From Streptacidiphilus neutrinimicus (GTDB lineage: Bacteria; Actinomycetota; Actinomycetes; Streptomycetales; Streptomycetaceae): a DNA stretch of 58,614 nt. Below the pieces are notes generated by a model. It made no database searches and had not been told where the DNA came from. It saw only the letters and a program-made list of their open reading frames with translations. The translations under genes were made by a program, and so were the position numbers. How positions within the stretch are numbered: the first letter of the stretch is position 1; every line of letters begins with the position of its first letter. The DNA is taken from NCBI RefSeq assembly GCF_000787815.1, contig NZ_BBPO01000047.1, positions 1-58,614 of the forward strand, given 5' to 3'. Positions 10,466 to 18,883 of the stretch are shown here, one piece after another.

Positions 10466-11755
10466 TCAGGACGGCCGGTGCGGAGTCGCACCGGCCGTTC
10501 CGTGTGCCTGGGCGTGCGGCTGGAGTGCCGCGTACTGGCGGCGCAGCGCGGCGGCGACGGGGGAGTCGACGCCGTGCCGCGCCTCGGCCGTGCGCAGAGC
10601 GCTGCCGAGCAGCCCCAGGGCCTGGCTGATCCGCCCGACGGCGAGCAGACGGCGGGCCTCGTCGACGGTCGCGGCGAGCAGGTCGGCCTCGGGACCGGGC
10701 AGGGGAGTCCCGCTCACGGGCGCGGGCGGAGGCGGCGGCCCGGGAGCGAACACCGCCGCCGGCGCCGGCACGACCGGGGGTGCGGGCGCGGTGGCCCGGT
10801 CCGGCCAGGGCGCGAAGGGCAGCCGGAAGGGACGCGTCGGATCGCACAGGCCCGGCCCGGCCGGGGAGTACGCGGGCGGCAGCGGAAGCAGCGGCGCCAG
10901 CGCCTGGTGGACGGCGTGGGCGTCCGCGGGCCGCTGTGCCGGATCCTTCGCCAGCAGCCGCAGCACCAGAGCCTCCAGCGCGGGCGGCAGTTCCGGCCGC
11001 AGCCGCCGCAGCGGGGTCGGCGGCTCGTGCAGGTGCCTGTGGAGCGTGCCCAGCGCCGAGGATCCCTCGAACGGGATGGCGCCGCTGAGCAGTTCGTGCA
11101 GCACGACGCCGAGCGAGTAGAGGTCGCTCGCCCGACCGACCGGGCTGCCCATCGCCTGTTCCGGCGACATGTAGGCCGGGCTGCCGACGGGGGAGCCGGT
11201 CGCGGTGACCCGGGTCGTGTCCGTGCCCAGCACCGCCGCGACGCCGAGGTCCAGCACGACCAGGGTGCCGTCGTGACGCAGCATCAGGTTGCGCGGCTTC
11301 AGGTCCCGGTGGACGACGCCCGCCTCGTGCACGGCGGCGAGGACGGCGCACAGCTGCGCCGCCACGGCCACCGCCCACGGCCACGGGTACGGGTCGTTCT
11401 CGGCGAGGTGGTCGGCCAGGTCGGTGCCGCGCACGTACTGCATGACCAGGTAGAGCTCGTCCCCGTCGGTCCCGGCGTCGTGCACGGTGACCAGCCCGGG
11501 GTGGTCGACCCGCGCGGTGACCCGTGACTCGCGTTCGAAGCGGCGGCGCAGCTCGTCGGTGTGCGTGCCGCCCGGCGCGGCGGCGCGCAGCAGCTTGACC
11601 GCGACCTCGCGGCCGAGCAGCAGGTCGCGCGCCGTCCAGACCTGGCCCATGCCGCCCTGGCCGACGAGCGCGGCCAGCTCGTAGCGGCCGCCGACGGTGC
11701 GGCGGCCGGCGCTGCCGCCGGTGCCTGCGTTCGTGGCGCGGGCCGGGGCGGTCAC
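10466..11755 (-). CDS. Soluble Ser/Thr protein kinase (Hanks type)
   Basis: A 429-residue kinase. Visible elements are the Gly-rich loop GQGGMGQV (32-39), ATP lysine in EVAVKLL (K54), HRDLKPRN with catalytic D151, DLG (169-171) in place of the usual DFG, and SPAYMSPEQ in the activation segment. The kinase domain ends near 285. A Pro/Ala-rich linker follows, then a short helical tail that may be a TPR-like pair. There is no transmembrane helix, unlike PknB. Its GTG start overlaps the stop of the upstream membrane-protein gene (GTGA), so the two are translationally coupled; that partner may anchor or feed it. The final codons contain a perfect 12-bp hairpin shared with the convergent gene's terminator. 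Confidence 0.92.
   Translation of the reverse strand: MTAPARATNAGTGGSAGRRTVGGRYELAALVGQGGMGQVWTARDLLLGREVAVKLLRAAAPGGTHTDELRRRFERESRVTARVDHPGLVTVHDAGTDGDELYLVMQYVRGTDLADHLAENDPYPWPWAVAVAAQLCAVLAAVHEAGVVHRDLKPRNLMLRHDGTLVVLDLGVAAVLGTDTTRVTATGSPVGSPAYMSPEQAMGSPVGRASDLYSLGVVLHELLSGAIPFEGSSALGTLHRHLHEPPTPLRRLRPELPPALEALVLRLLAKDPAQRPADAHAVHQALAPLLPLPPAYSPAGPGLCDPTRPFRLPFAPWPDRATAPAPPVVPAPAAVFAPGPPPPPAPVSGTPLPGPEADLLAATVDEARRLLAVGRISQALGLLGSALRTAEARHGVDSPVAAALRRQYAALQPHAQAHGTAGATPHRPS
10471..10498 (+). terminator. Bidirectional terminator hairpin
   Basis: Perfect 12-bp stem (10471-10482 with 10487-10498) and a GAGT tetraloop. It follows the L,D-transpeptidase stop by 37 bp and lies inside the last codons of the convergent kinase gene. 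Confidence 0.8.
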
Positions 11756-12399
11756 GGGGCGGGCCGCTCGTGCTGGTGCAGCAGCGCGCTCAGCTCGTCG
11801 AGCTCCGCCTGCAGTTGGCCGAGCGGGACGAGCGGCGTCGGCTGCGCCGCGGGTCCTGACGGCGGCACGGACCAGTACGGGTGGGCCATCGGGTACGGCG
11901 CGGGCGGCGAGAACGGCTTCCGTACCTCCCCGACGACGTAGTAGACGGTGGACGTCGCCATCATGAGGAGCAGGAACAACCCTCCGATGTCGGACGCGTC
12001 GGTGTCCCTGTCGTCCGGAGCCGAGCCGACCAGGAAGAAGCCCAGGGTGCACAGCACCACGGTCGCCGCGAGCACGATCCAGTCGGCCGTACGGCGTCGG
12101 ACGAGCGCGGTGCGCACCAGCGGGACCCAGGCGAGGACCCCGATCGAGACGATCGGGATGCAGGTGAGCAGGACCCGGAGGAGGAAGAGTCCGGCGCGGG
12201 CGGCGGTGTACCCCTGCCGCTGCGGCGCGACGGGGTGACCGTAGCCGAACCAGTCGTCCGGCCGGGACGGGAAGGGCGCGGCGGCCGGCCCGGCGGTGGC
12301 GTAGAAGCCCGGATCCATGTGCGGGTACGCGTACGGATCCGGCTGCGGGGCGGCGGGCGGCGTGTACGGCGGCGTCGGTCCGGTGGCGGGGCCGTACAT
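11752..12399 (-). CDS. Four-helix membrane protein coupled to the Ser/Thr kinase
   Basis: A 215-residue protein with a Pro/Tyr-rich cytosolic N-tail (1-65: TPPYTPPAAPQPDPYAYP type), hydrophobic segments AGLFLLRVLLTCIPIVSIGVLAWVP (one or two helices), WIVLAATVVLCTLGFFLVG and IGGLFLLLMMATSTVYYVVG, and a C-terminal tail with a short coiled coil (LQAELDELSALLHQHE). No enzyme signature is seen. ATG at 12399 follows AGGAG. A minus-strand -10 candidate TACGCT lies at 12439-12434. The stop overlaps the kinase start by four bases. A substrate or anchor role for the kinase is inferred from coupling only. Confidence 0.75.
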   Translation of the reverse strand: MYGPATGPTPPYTPPAAPQPDPYAYPHMDPGFYATAGPAAAPFPSRPDDWFGYGHPVAPQRQGYTAARAGLFLLRVLLTCIPIVSIGVLAWVPLVRTALVRRRTADWIVLAATVVLCTLGFFLVGSAPDDRDTDASDIGGLFLLLMMATSTVYYVVGEVRKPFSPPAPYPMAHPYWSVPPSGPAAQPTPLVPLGQLQAELDELSALLHQHERPAP

Positions 12400-12484
12400 G
12401 CGCAGCTCCTGGGATCGGGCTCGGGTCGTCGGTAGCGTACCGTCGCCCGGGCCACGCCCGGCAGGTCCCTTCGGCGGCTCTCTT

Positions 12485-12510
12485 CGGCCAGGTCAAACGG
12501 CCAGGTCAAA
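12485..12510 (+). repeat. 13-bp direct repeat
   Basis: CGGCCAGGTCAAA occurs twice head to tail (12485-12497, 12498-12510), just beyond the 3' end of the methylase gene and before the promoter region of the membrane-protein/kinase pair. It could be an operator; no protein is known to bind it. Confidence 0.6.
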
Positions 12511-12540
12511 CGGCCCGATCCGAGCCGTCGGCGGTACCCC

Positions 12541-14514
12541 TCACACCCCGCCCGGTCCGCCCTCCGCCAGGCCGTCGTAGAGGCCCTGCGCGAACTGCTC
12601 GCCCAGCCGGGCGGCTTGGCGCAGCGCCTGCTCGAACTCGGCCACCGCGCGGAAGCGTGCGCCGTAGCGCTGCTGCTCGGCCAGGGGCAGCCGCGGAAGG
12701 TGAAGGCGACGAGCGTCGAGGCGGGTGGAGGTGCCGGTGAACGTGGACGCCTGGCGGCTGTTGGCGGTGGAGCGCAGGAAGCCGGCGAGGAACCACGGGT
12801 CGACCGCATCGGGCGACGGGCGCAGCAGCTGGTGGCCGCGCTCCAGCGGCACTCCGGCGTCCGCCGCGCCCACGACGTGGACGGCGGCGCCCTCCTGGCC
12901 GTGCACCGGCACGATCACGTCGCCGGCGCGGGTCAGTGGCGCGTCCCCTGACGTGGCGGTGCCCGAGGCGGCGACGGTGAGCAGGGTGAGTGCGCCCGCG
13001 CGGGTGAGCTCTCCGACGCTGGTGACGGGCCATCCGCCGGGCCGGGGGGCGCCGACGGCGGCTTCGACGGTCTCGCCGGTCGCGGGCAGCCGCGACGCCC
13101 GCCCGAGCGCGTCGACGAGCTGTTCGCGCAGGTCGTCCAGCCCGACGGCGCCGCCGTCCACGGCGGTCGGCGGCAGGTGGCGCGCCGGGGTGAGGTCCAC
13201 CTCGTCGTCCAGCAGCTCGACGACGGGCACGATCCGGCTCAGCCCCGGCCGCTCGACGCTCTCCTGCGCCGCGGTCCCGAGCGCGGCGCCCGCCGCCTCG
13301 TCCCGTGTCGCCTGCCACGCCGTGAGAGCGGCGTCGCGGGCCTCGGGCCAGGGCAGGGCGCCCGTCTCGACGAGGAGCAGGCCCTGCCCGGTCGGGGCGC
13401 TCGCGGTGAGCGGGCGGCGCAGGATCCAGATGTGCAACGGGATCCCGTACGGCGGGGCGACTCCCGCGGGGAGGGCGACGACGGCGCGCAGCGCGCCGCG
13501 ACGCAGCAGGTCGGCGCGGACGCGGCGGCCGGAACGCCGGGACGCCGTGGCCGGGGGCATCAGCACCACGACCGTGCCGCCCTCGCGGGCGTGGGCCAGC
13601 GCGTGCTGCACCCACGCGAGTTCGGACTCGGTGCGCGGCGGCAGGCCGTACTCCCACCGGGAGTCGTAGGCGAGTTCCTCGTGGCCCCAGTTCCGTTCGT
13701 TGAACGGCGGATGGCACAGCACCAGGTCGGCGCCGGGGGCGTGCGGCGGGCGGTCGAACGCGTCCGCCCGCAGGCTGTCGCCCGTTCGGACGTCCACCGA
13801 GCCGCGCGGAACGGCCGTGCCTCCGGAGCCCCGCCGGGAGCGCCCCTCGGGGCCCCGCCCGGAGCCCTCTGCGGCGAGCGTCAGACGGAGTTCGGCGAGG
13901 GCGGCCAGCTCCGCTTCCGCGTCCTGGCCGCACAGGCGCGCGTCGGGGTTCTGCGCGCGGGCGGCTTCGAGGAGACCGCCGAAGCCGCACGCCGGGTCGA
14001 GCACCTCGGCCGCCGGTCCGCCGAGCTCGGCCATCAGCGCCGCCAACTCGGGCGGGGTGGAGGCGTACTGGCGCGACACGGAGTCGAGTTGACGGCCGAG
14101 CAGGAAGGCGAACGCCTCGGCGGGGCCGAGCTCCTCCGCCAGCTCCAGGCCGGTCGTCAGCAGCGGGTTGTCCGCCGCGGCCGGGTCGGGGCCGAGGGTG
14201 AGCGCGGAGCCGAGGCGGATCAGGGCGGCGGAGGGGCCGATCGGGTACTGCTCGACCTCCTGCCAGGCCCGTTCGCGCAGGGGGACCTCGGTGAGCTTGC
14301 CCTGCGCGCGCAGCCATCCCTCCACCTCGACCAGGGCGAAGGTCGGGCTGCTGGGCGTGCCGCCGACGGGCTTGGGAAAGTCGGCGTGGCGGCGGCGCCA
14401 GTTGCTGACCGCGGCCGGGCCCACGCCCGCGAGGCGGGCGATCGCCGTCGCGGTCACCTCGGCCTGTCGCGGCGTCTCGTGTGCGGGCAGACGGGCCTTG
14501 CGCTGTCGGGCCAT
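12541..14514 (-). CDS. HTH + N-6 DNA methylase-like + HsdS-like single polypeptide
   Basis: A 657-residue protein. Residues 20-70 form a helix-turn-helix (TAIARLAGVGPAAVSNWRRR). A helical N-domain like HsdM follows, then SAM motif I DPACGFGG (173-180) and the motif IV position LCHPPFNERNW (268-271 HPPF). The C-terminal 200 residues resemble a type I specificity half-subunit (WPVTSVGELTRAG, GDVIVPV, WFLAGFLRS, then LPRLPLAEQQRYG and a coiled coil). In active N6-adenine methylases motif IV is N/D-PP-F/Y/W; here it is HPP-F. No restriction subunit is nearby. SD AAGGAGG precedes ATG 14514. It may be an orphan modification enzyme or a catalytically dead DNA-binding regulator. Confidence 0.8.
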   Translation of the reverse strand: MARQRKARLPAHETPRQAEVTATAIARLAGVGPAAVSNWRRRHADFPKPVGGTPSSPTFALVEVEGWLRAQGKLTEVPLRERAWQEVEQYPIGPSAALIRLGSALTLGPDPAAADNPLLTTGLELAEELGPAEAFAFLLGRQLDSVSRQYASTPPELAALMAELGGPAAEVLDPACGFGGLLEAARAQNPDARLCGQDAEAELAALAELRLTLAAEGSGRGPEGRSRRGSGGTAVPRGSVDVRTGDSLRADAFDRPPHAPGADLVLCHPPFNERNWGHEELAYDSRWEYGLPPRTESELAWVQHALAHAREGGTVVVLMPPATASRRSGRRVRADLLRRGALRAVVALPAGVAPPYGIPLHIWILRRPLTASAPTGQGLLLVETGALPWPEARDAALTAWQATRDEAAGAALGTAAQESVERPGLSRIVPVVELLDDEVDLTPARHLPPTAVDGGAVGLDDLREQLVDALGRASRLPATGETVEAAVGAPRPGGWPVTSVGELTRAGALTLLTVAASGTATSGDAPLTRAGDVIVPVHGQEGAAVHVVGAADAGVPLERGHQLLRPSPDAVDPWFLAGFLRSTANSRQASTFTGTSTRLDARRLHLPRLPLAEQQRYGARFRAVAEFEQALRQAARLGEQFAQGLYDGLAEGGPGGV

Positions 14515-14728
14515 CCTCGCGCCTCCTTCGGGATCCCCCCGTGGATCCGCGGCGATCATACACAGCGCACCTTGAGTTTGGGCTTCACACACGCAAGACA
14601 TGTTGACTGACTTAACAGGCCATGCTGTGATTCTCCCGCTGCACAGCCGAGGCCGCGCGAAGTGGTGTCCACGGCGTGTGTTCTGCGTCCTCGTCTGCCA
14701 TCCCCCAGCTCGGAAGAGGCGTCCCACC

Positions 14729-15466
14729 ATGACCCCCCACCTCCGTCGCGCGTTCGCCGCCGCCCTCTGCGCCGGAGCGGCCCTGGCCCTGACGGCCTGC
14801 TCCTCCGCCGACGGCAGCCCGACGACCGCCGCAGCGGCCGGATCGGCCGTCGCCACGCCTTCCCCCGCCGACCCCAACGCGGGGCTGCCCAACGGCACGA
14901 AGATGACCGGCTGGCTGCTGCCGGCGGGCGTGGTCCCGAAGCTCAAGGCCGACAGCCAGGCCGTGGACAACTCCGGCGACGTCTACCTGCAGCCGGCCGA
15001 CAAGACGATCCCCAAGGCGCAGGCCTGCGATCAGCTGGGCCAGACCGACTGGATGGACGCGGGCGGCATCGGCCCCTCCGCCGCGGCGGGCGACGACTTC
15101 GCCGACGCCTACGGCAACGAGTACTACCAGCAGGTCAACGCCTACCAGACCACTCGCGCCGCCCAGGAGTTCGCCGCCCTGGAGAAGGTGTTCGCCGAGT
15201 GCAAGGCCTACCCGACCAAGATCAGCGGTGCGACCTACACGATGCACGTCAAGGCCAAGCCCGTCGCCGGCCTGGGCGATGAGGCCGTGGCCGCGACCCT
15301 GTCCTCGCCCGACATCCGCGGCGGCGAAACGCTGGTGATGATCCGCTCAGGCCGGATCCTGGTCACGACCATGTACGACGACCAGAGCGGCTCCGGCGCC
15401 CAGGCCCTGACGCTCGCACGCCGTCTGCTGAAGAACGTCCCGGCGGCACCGGCCGAGGCCGGCTGA
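14729..15466 (+). CDS. Secreted lipoprotein, function unknown
   Basis: A 245-residue protein with a lipoprotein signal peptide ending LALTAC (Cys24), then a Ser/Thr/Ala-rich linker and a globular domain of about 190 residues. The domain contains two cysteines (AQACDQL and AECKAYP) that could pair, and a regular pattern suggesting the sensor-like fold common in Streptomyces lipoproteins. SD GGAAGAGG precedes ATG 14729. It is divergent from the methylase gene. A TTGACT (14602-14607), 17 nt, TGTGAT (14625-14630) arrangement is a possible promoter. Confidence 0.75.
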   Translation: MTPHLRRAFAAALCAGAALALTACSSADGSPTTAAAAGSAVATPSPADPNAGLPNGTKMTGWLLPAGVVPKLKADSQAVDNSGDVYLQPADKTIPKAQACDQLGQTDWMDAGGIGPSAAAGDDFADAYGNEYYQQVNAYQTTRAAQEFAALEKVFAECKAYPTKISGATYTMHVKAKPVAGLGDEAVAATLSSPDIRGGETLVMIRSGRILVTTMYDDQSGSGAQALTLARRLLKNVPAAPAEAG

Positions 15467-15478
15467 CGGGCCGGGCAG

Positions 15479-15513
15479 CCGTCCTGAGCGCGCGGGGGTT
15501 GCGCTCAGGACGG
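15479..15513 (+). terminator. Terminator after the lipoprotein gene
   Basis: Perfect 13-bp stem (15479-15491 with 15501-15513) and 9-nt loop, 12 bp after the stop codon. Confidence 0.85.
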
Positions 15514-15690
15514 CGGGTCCGCGGAGCCGCCCGCACGGGGTCTGCCCAGCGACCAGGCTTCCGAGCGACGCGCGGTCCGCGCCCGCCCCGACCGCCGTCA
15601 CCACATCGGTCACCGTCCGGCTCGTCGCCCCCTGTTCCGGGCCGTCCCGCCTGCCGGTCCGTCCCGCCTGCCGTTCCGGCCCGTTCCGTT

Positions 15691-15728
15691 CCGGCCCGGC
15701 CCGGCCCGGCCCGGCCCGGCCCGGCCCG
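15691..15728 (+). repeat. CCGGC pentamer tandem repeat
   Basis: Seven and a half perfect copies of the pentamer CCGGC lie about 70 bp before the aminotransferase start. Such a run is prone to slippage and may vary in copy number between isolates. Confidence 0.9.
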
Positions 15729-15784
15729 CGTCCGTGCCCGGGTCCGCGTCAGCCGAAACCGATCACCGGCGCGAACCGACCGCC

Positions 15785-15790
15785 TATGCT
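15785..15790 (+). promoter_or_regulatory. Candidate -10 box (leaderless) for the class I aminotransferase
   Basis: TATGCT ends 6 nt before ATG 15797, so transcription would begin at or next to the start codon. No Shine-Dalgarno sequence is present between them and no clear -35 box. Confidence 0.45.
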
Positions 15791-15796
15791 GCGGTC

Positions 15797-16966
15797 ATGA
15801 GCGACAGGCCGCTGTTGAACCGCCGACTGGCGGGCATGGGGACGACGATCTTCGCGGAGATGTCCGCGCTCGCCACCGCGACGGGCTCGATCAACCTGGG
15901 CCAGGGCTTCCCGGACACCGACGGTCCGCGGGAGATCGCCCAGGCCGCCGCGGACGCGGTGCTGTCGGGGCGGGGCAACCAGTACCCGCCGGGGCCCGGC
16001 ATCCCGGAGCTGCGCGCCGCCGTCGCCGAGCACCAGCAGCGCTTCCACGGCCTCGGCTACGACCCCGACACCGAGGTGCTGGTCACCGCCGGCGCGACCG
16101 AGGCCCTCGCCGCCGCGCTGCTGGCCCTGCTGGAGCCGGGCGACGAGGTGATCGCCTTCGAGCCCTTCTACGACTCGTACGCCGCCTGCATCGCCATGGC
16201 CGGCGCCACCCGCGTCCCCTTGACGCTGCGCGCGCCGTCCTTCCGTCCGGACCTGGACCGGCTCCGCGCGCTGATCACCCCGCGCACCCGGCTGCTGCTG
16301 CTCAACTCCCCGCACAACCCGACCGGCATGGTGCTGACCGGCGAGGAACTCGCCGTCATCGCCGAACTCGCCGTCGAGCACGACCTGCTGGTCGTCACGG
16401 ACGAGGTCTACGAGCACCTGGTGTTCGCCCCGTCCACGCACCGGCCGCTTGCCTCGTTCCCCGGCATGCGCGAGCGCACGGTGTGCGTCTCCTCGGCCGG
16501 CAAGACCTTCTCGTTCACCGGCTGGAAGGTCGGCTGGGTCACCGGGACCCCCGAACTGGTAACCGCGGTCCGCGCGGCCAAGCAGTACCTCACCTACGTC
16601 AGCGCCGGTCCCTTCCAGTACGCCGTCGCGGACGCGCTCCGCCTGCCGGACTCCTACTTCGCCGACTTCCGCGCCGACCTCCAGCGCAAGCGCGACCTCC
16701 TCGCGAGCGGCCTGCGCGCCGCCGGCTTCGAGGTGTACGAGCCGCAGGGCACGTACTTCATCACCACCGACATCGCCCCCTTCGGCGAAACGGACGCCTA
16801 CGCGTTCTGTCGCGAGCTCCCGGCACGCTGCGGCGTGGTGGCCATCCCCAACTCCGTCTTCTACGACGACAAGGAGGCGGGCGCGACGCAGGTCCGCTTC
16901 ACTTTCTGCAAGCGGGACTCCGTCCTTCAAGAGGCCGTCAGCCGTCTGCAGAGCCTCACGCCCTGA
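15797..16966 (+). CDS. Class I/II PLP-dependent aminotransferase
   Basis: A 389-residue fold-type I aminotransferase. The PLP lysine is K236 in SSAGKTFSFTGWKVGW. Other signatures are LGQGFPDTDGP at the start, NSPHNPTG, VVTDEVYEHLVF and the C-terminal arginine in QVRFTFCKRD. It is most like the methionine/kynurenine aminotransferase and DapC (N-succinyl-diaminopimelate) groups, which cannot be separated by eye. The ATG at 15797 is preferred over a longer frame from 15734, because a -10 hexamer sits 6 nt upstream. Monocistronic. Confidence 0.9.
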   Translation: MSDRPLLNRRLAGMGTTIFAEMSALATATGSINLGQGFPDTDGPREIAQAAADAVLSGRGNQYPPGPGIPELRAAVAEHQQRFHGLGYDPDTEVLVTAGATEALAAALLALLEPGDEVIAFEPFYDSYAACIAMAGATRVPLTLRAPSFRPDLDRLRALITPRTRLLLLNSPHNPTGMVLTGEELAVIAELAVEHDLLVVTDEVYEHLVFAPSTHRPLASFPGMRERTVCVSSAGKTFSFTGWKVGWVTGTPELVTAVRAAKQYLTYVSAGPFQYAVADALRLPDSYFADFRADLQRKRDLLASGLRAAGFEVYEPQGTYFITTDIAPFGETDAYAFCRELPARCGVVAIPNSVFYDDKEAGATQVRFTFCKRDSVLQEAVSRLQSLTP

Positions 16967-16994
16967 CGCGCCGACGGCCAGCAGAAAGCTGCGG

Positions 16995-17201
16995 ATGCAC
17001 GTGCTGAAGCGCGACGCCTTCCGGTGCGTGATCTGTGGCCGCAAGGCCAGTGACCACACGGAAATCGAACTGCACGTCCACCACCCGGCGGCGGGTCTGG
17101 ACCGAGGCAACGCGGAATTCGACGAGGAGATCACTCGCTGTCGCGAGCTTGTGGCACATCATCTGACCTGCGTGCCGGATTCTGGAATCCGCCGGCAGTA
17201 G
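16995..17201 (+). pseudogene. HNH-endonuclease-like fragment
   Basis: A 68-codon frame reads VLKRDAFRCVICGRKA then ELHVHHPAAG, the beginning of an HNH nuclease domain with the first CxxC zinc knuckle and the HH pair. The usual continuation (N...LCxxCNxxKG) is replaced by an unrelated tail (ITRCRELVAHHLTC). It has no clear SD and starts 28 bp after the aminotransferase. Probably a truncated remnant; a very small active protein cannot be excluded. Confidence 0.45.
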
Positions 17202-17257
17202 GCGCGTCGTGGCTGGCGACGCGAGTCCGGGCCCCGGGGCCCCGGGCCCCGGCCGCG

Positions 17258-18700
17258 TCAGCGGGCGATGTTGTCCGCCTGGCCCGCGGGCGCGCCGGCC
17301 GCCGAGGAGGTCGCCACCGGGTGGGCCAGGGCGGTGGTGTGGGGGCGACGCACCGCGGTGAGGACCAGGACGCCCGCGACGAGGCCGGTGACGCCCGCCG
17401 TCAGGAAGACCGGGTGGAGCCCGGCGGCGAAGGCCGCGCGCGCGGAGTGGCCGTGGGCGTGCTGCTGGAAGATCGTGCCGAGAACCGCGATGCCGAGGGC
17501 GTAGCCGAGCTGCCGGGAGGTGTTGAGAGCGCCGGAGGCCATGCCCGCGCGCTGCGGCGCGACGGAGCCCAGGGCGGTCGCCATCAGCGTCGGCGTGGAC
17601 AGGCCGACGCCGACCCCGGTGACGAGCATGCCGGGCAGCAGCGCGGACCAGCCGGACGTCGCGGAGACGGCGGTGAGCAGCAGCGTGCCGGTGCCGATGA
17701 ACAGCAGGCCCACGCCGATGGGGAGTTGCGGCGGGAACCGGTGCAGGGAGCGGCCGGTGCCCAGGGCGACGACGAAGGCTGTCGCGGCCATCGGCGAGAC
17801 GGCCAGGCCCGCGTCCAACGGCGAGAGGCCCAGGGCCTGCTGGAGCCAGAGCGAGGTGTAGGTGAGCTCGGCGAACGCCGCCGCGTTCATCAGCAGACCG
17901 CCGACCAGCAGGCCCGTGAAGCTGCGGTTGCGCAGCAGCGAGAGGTCCAGCAGCGGGCGGCGGACCCGCAGTTCGACCACGGCGAAGACGATCAGCGCCG
18001 CGGCGGCGCCGCTCAGCGGGACCTGGACCACGGTGCTGCCCCAGCCGTGCGAGCCGCTCTCGATCAGCCCGTAGGTCAGCGCGGCGGCGAAGACGGTGAA
18101 GGCGAGCGCGCCGGCGGCGTCCACGCGGCCCTCGACGGCGTGCGGTCGCGGCAGCCGCAGGCCCTTGCCCAGCGTCATGGCGAGCGCGACGGCCGCGATC
18201 GGCAGGTTGACCAGGAAGATGGAACGCCAGCCGAACTGGTCGGTGAGCAGCCCGCCGAGAACCGGGCCGATCGCGGCCGCCGCACCGTTGACGGCGCCCC
18301 AGACGCCGAACGCGGCGCCCCGGTCGCGGCCCTGGTAGGCGCCGGCGATCAGCGCGGTGGTGGACGTCATCATGGTTGCGCCGCCGACACCCTGGGCGGC
18401 GCGGGCGGTGATCAGCGTGGCTGCGTCCGGGGCGAGCGCGCACACCAGCGAGGCGGCCGCGAAGAGCACCAGACCGCAGAGGTAGAGCCGGCGGTGGCCG
18501 AGCCGGTCGCCGAACGAGCCGCAGACCATCAGCAGCGCAGCCAGGGTCAGGGCGTAGATGTCCACCACCCACTGCAGGGAGGTGAACGACGAGTTCAGGT
18601 CGGCGGACATCTTGGGCAGCGCGACGTTCACGATGCTGACGTCGACGAGCAGCATGAAGGCGCCGAGGCAGATGGCCGCGAGTGGTATCCACTTACGCAC
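17258..18700 (-). CDS. MFS drug exporter (DHA2, 14-TM type)
   Basis: A 480-residue major facilitator protein of the EmrB/QacA drug:H+ antiporter family. Motif D1 is LLVDVSIVNVALPKM, motif A is GSFGDRLGHRR and motif C is GAVNGAAAAIGPVLGG, with GWRSIFLVNLPIA after helix 6. Hydrophobicity supports about 14 helices. It probably exports a hydrophobic or cationic compound. GTG start at 18700. It is divergent from an Lrp/AsnC-type regulator with 183 bp between the starts, so the regulator may control it. Confidence 0.92.
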   Translation of the reverse strand: MRKWIPLAAICLGAFMLLVDVSIVNVALPKMSADLNSSFTSLQWVVDIYALTLAALLMVCGSFGDRLGHRRLYLCGLVLFAAASLVCALAPDAATLITARAAQGVGGATMMTSTTALIAGAYQGRDRGAAFGVWGAVNGAAAAIGPVLGGLLTDQFGWRSIFLVNLPIAAVALAMTLGKGLRLPRPHAVEGRVDAAGALAFTVFAAALTYGLIESGSHGWGSTVVQVPLSGAAAALIVFAVVELRVRRPLLDLSLLRNRSFTGLLVGGLLMNAAAFAELTYTSLWLQQALGLSPLDAGLAVSPMAATAFVVALGTGRSLHRFPPQLPIGVGLLFIGTGTLLLTAVSATSGWSALLPGMLVTGVGVGLSTPTLMATALGSVAPQRAGMASGALNTSRQLGYALGIAVLGTIFQQHAHGHSARAAFAAGLHPVFLTAGVTGLVAGVLVLTAVRRPHTTALAHPVATSSAAGAPAGQADNIAR

Positions 18701-18883
18701 GTTGGGCTCCGGTTGACGGACTGGGGCTGGCGGGACTGGGCTGGGGATCGGTCACGAGGATCTGGTCGGACCCGTCTGGTCCGTACGACCGGCCCCGGGT
18801 CTCAGCGTGCGCCCGGCCGGGGCTGCCGGCCTCGTCATCGCCCACTACTGCGGTGGATCTCGACATTGTCTAGGCTGGAAAGG

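Noticed and set aside
12541-14514. Complete type I restriction-modification system
   Set aside because: No HsdR or other nuclease gene is near, and the M and S parts are in one chain with an altered motif IV.
15691-15728. CRISPR-like array or structured RNA in the CCGGC run
   Set aside because: Unit of five bases without spacers; simple slippage repeat.
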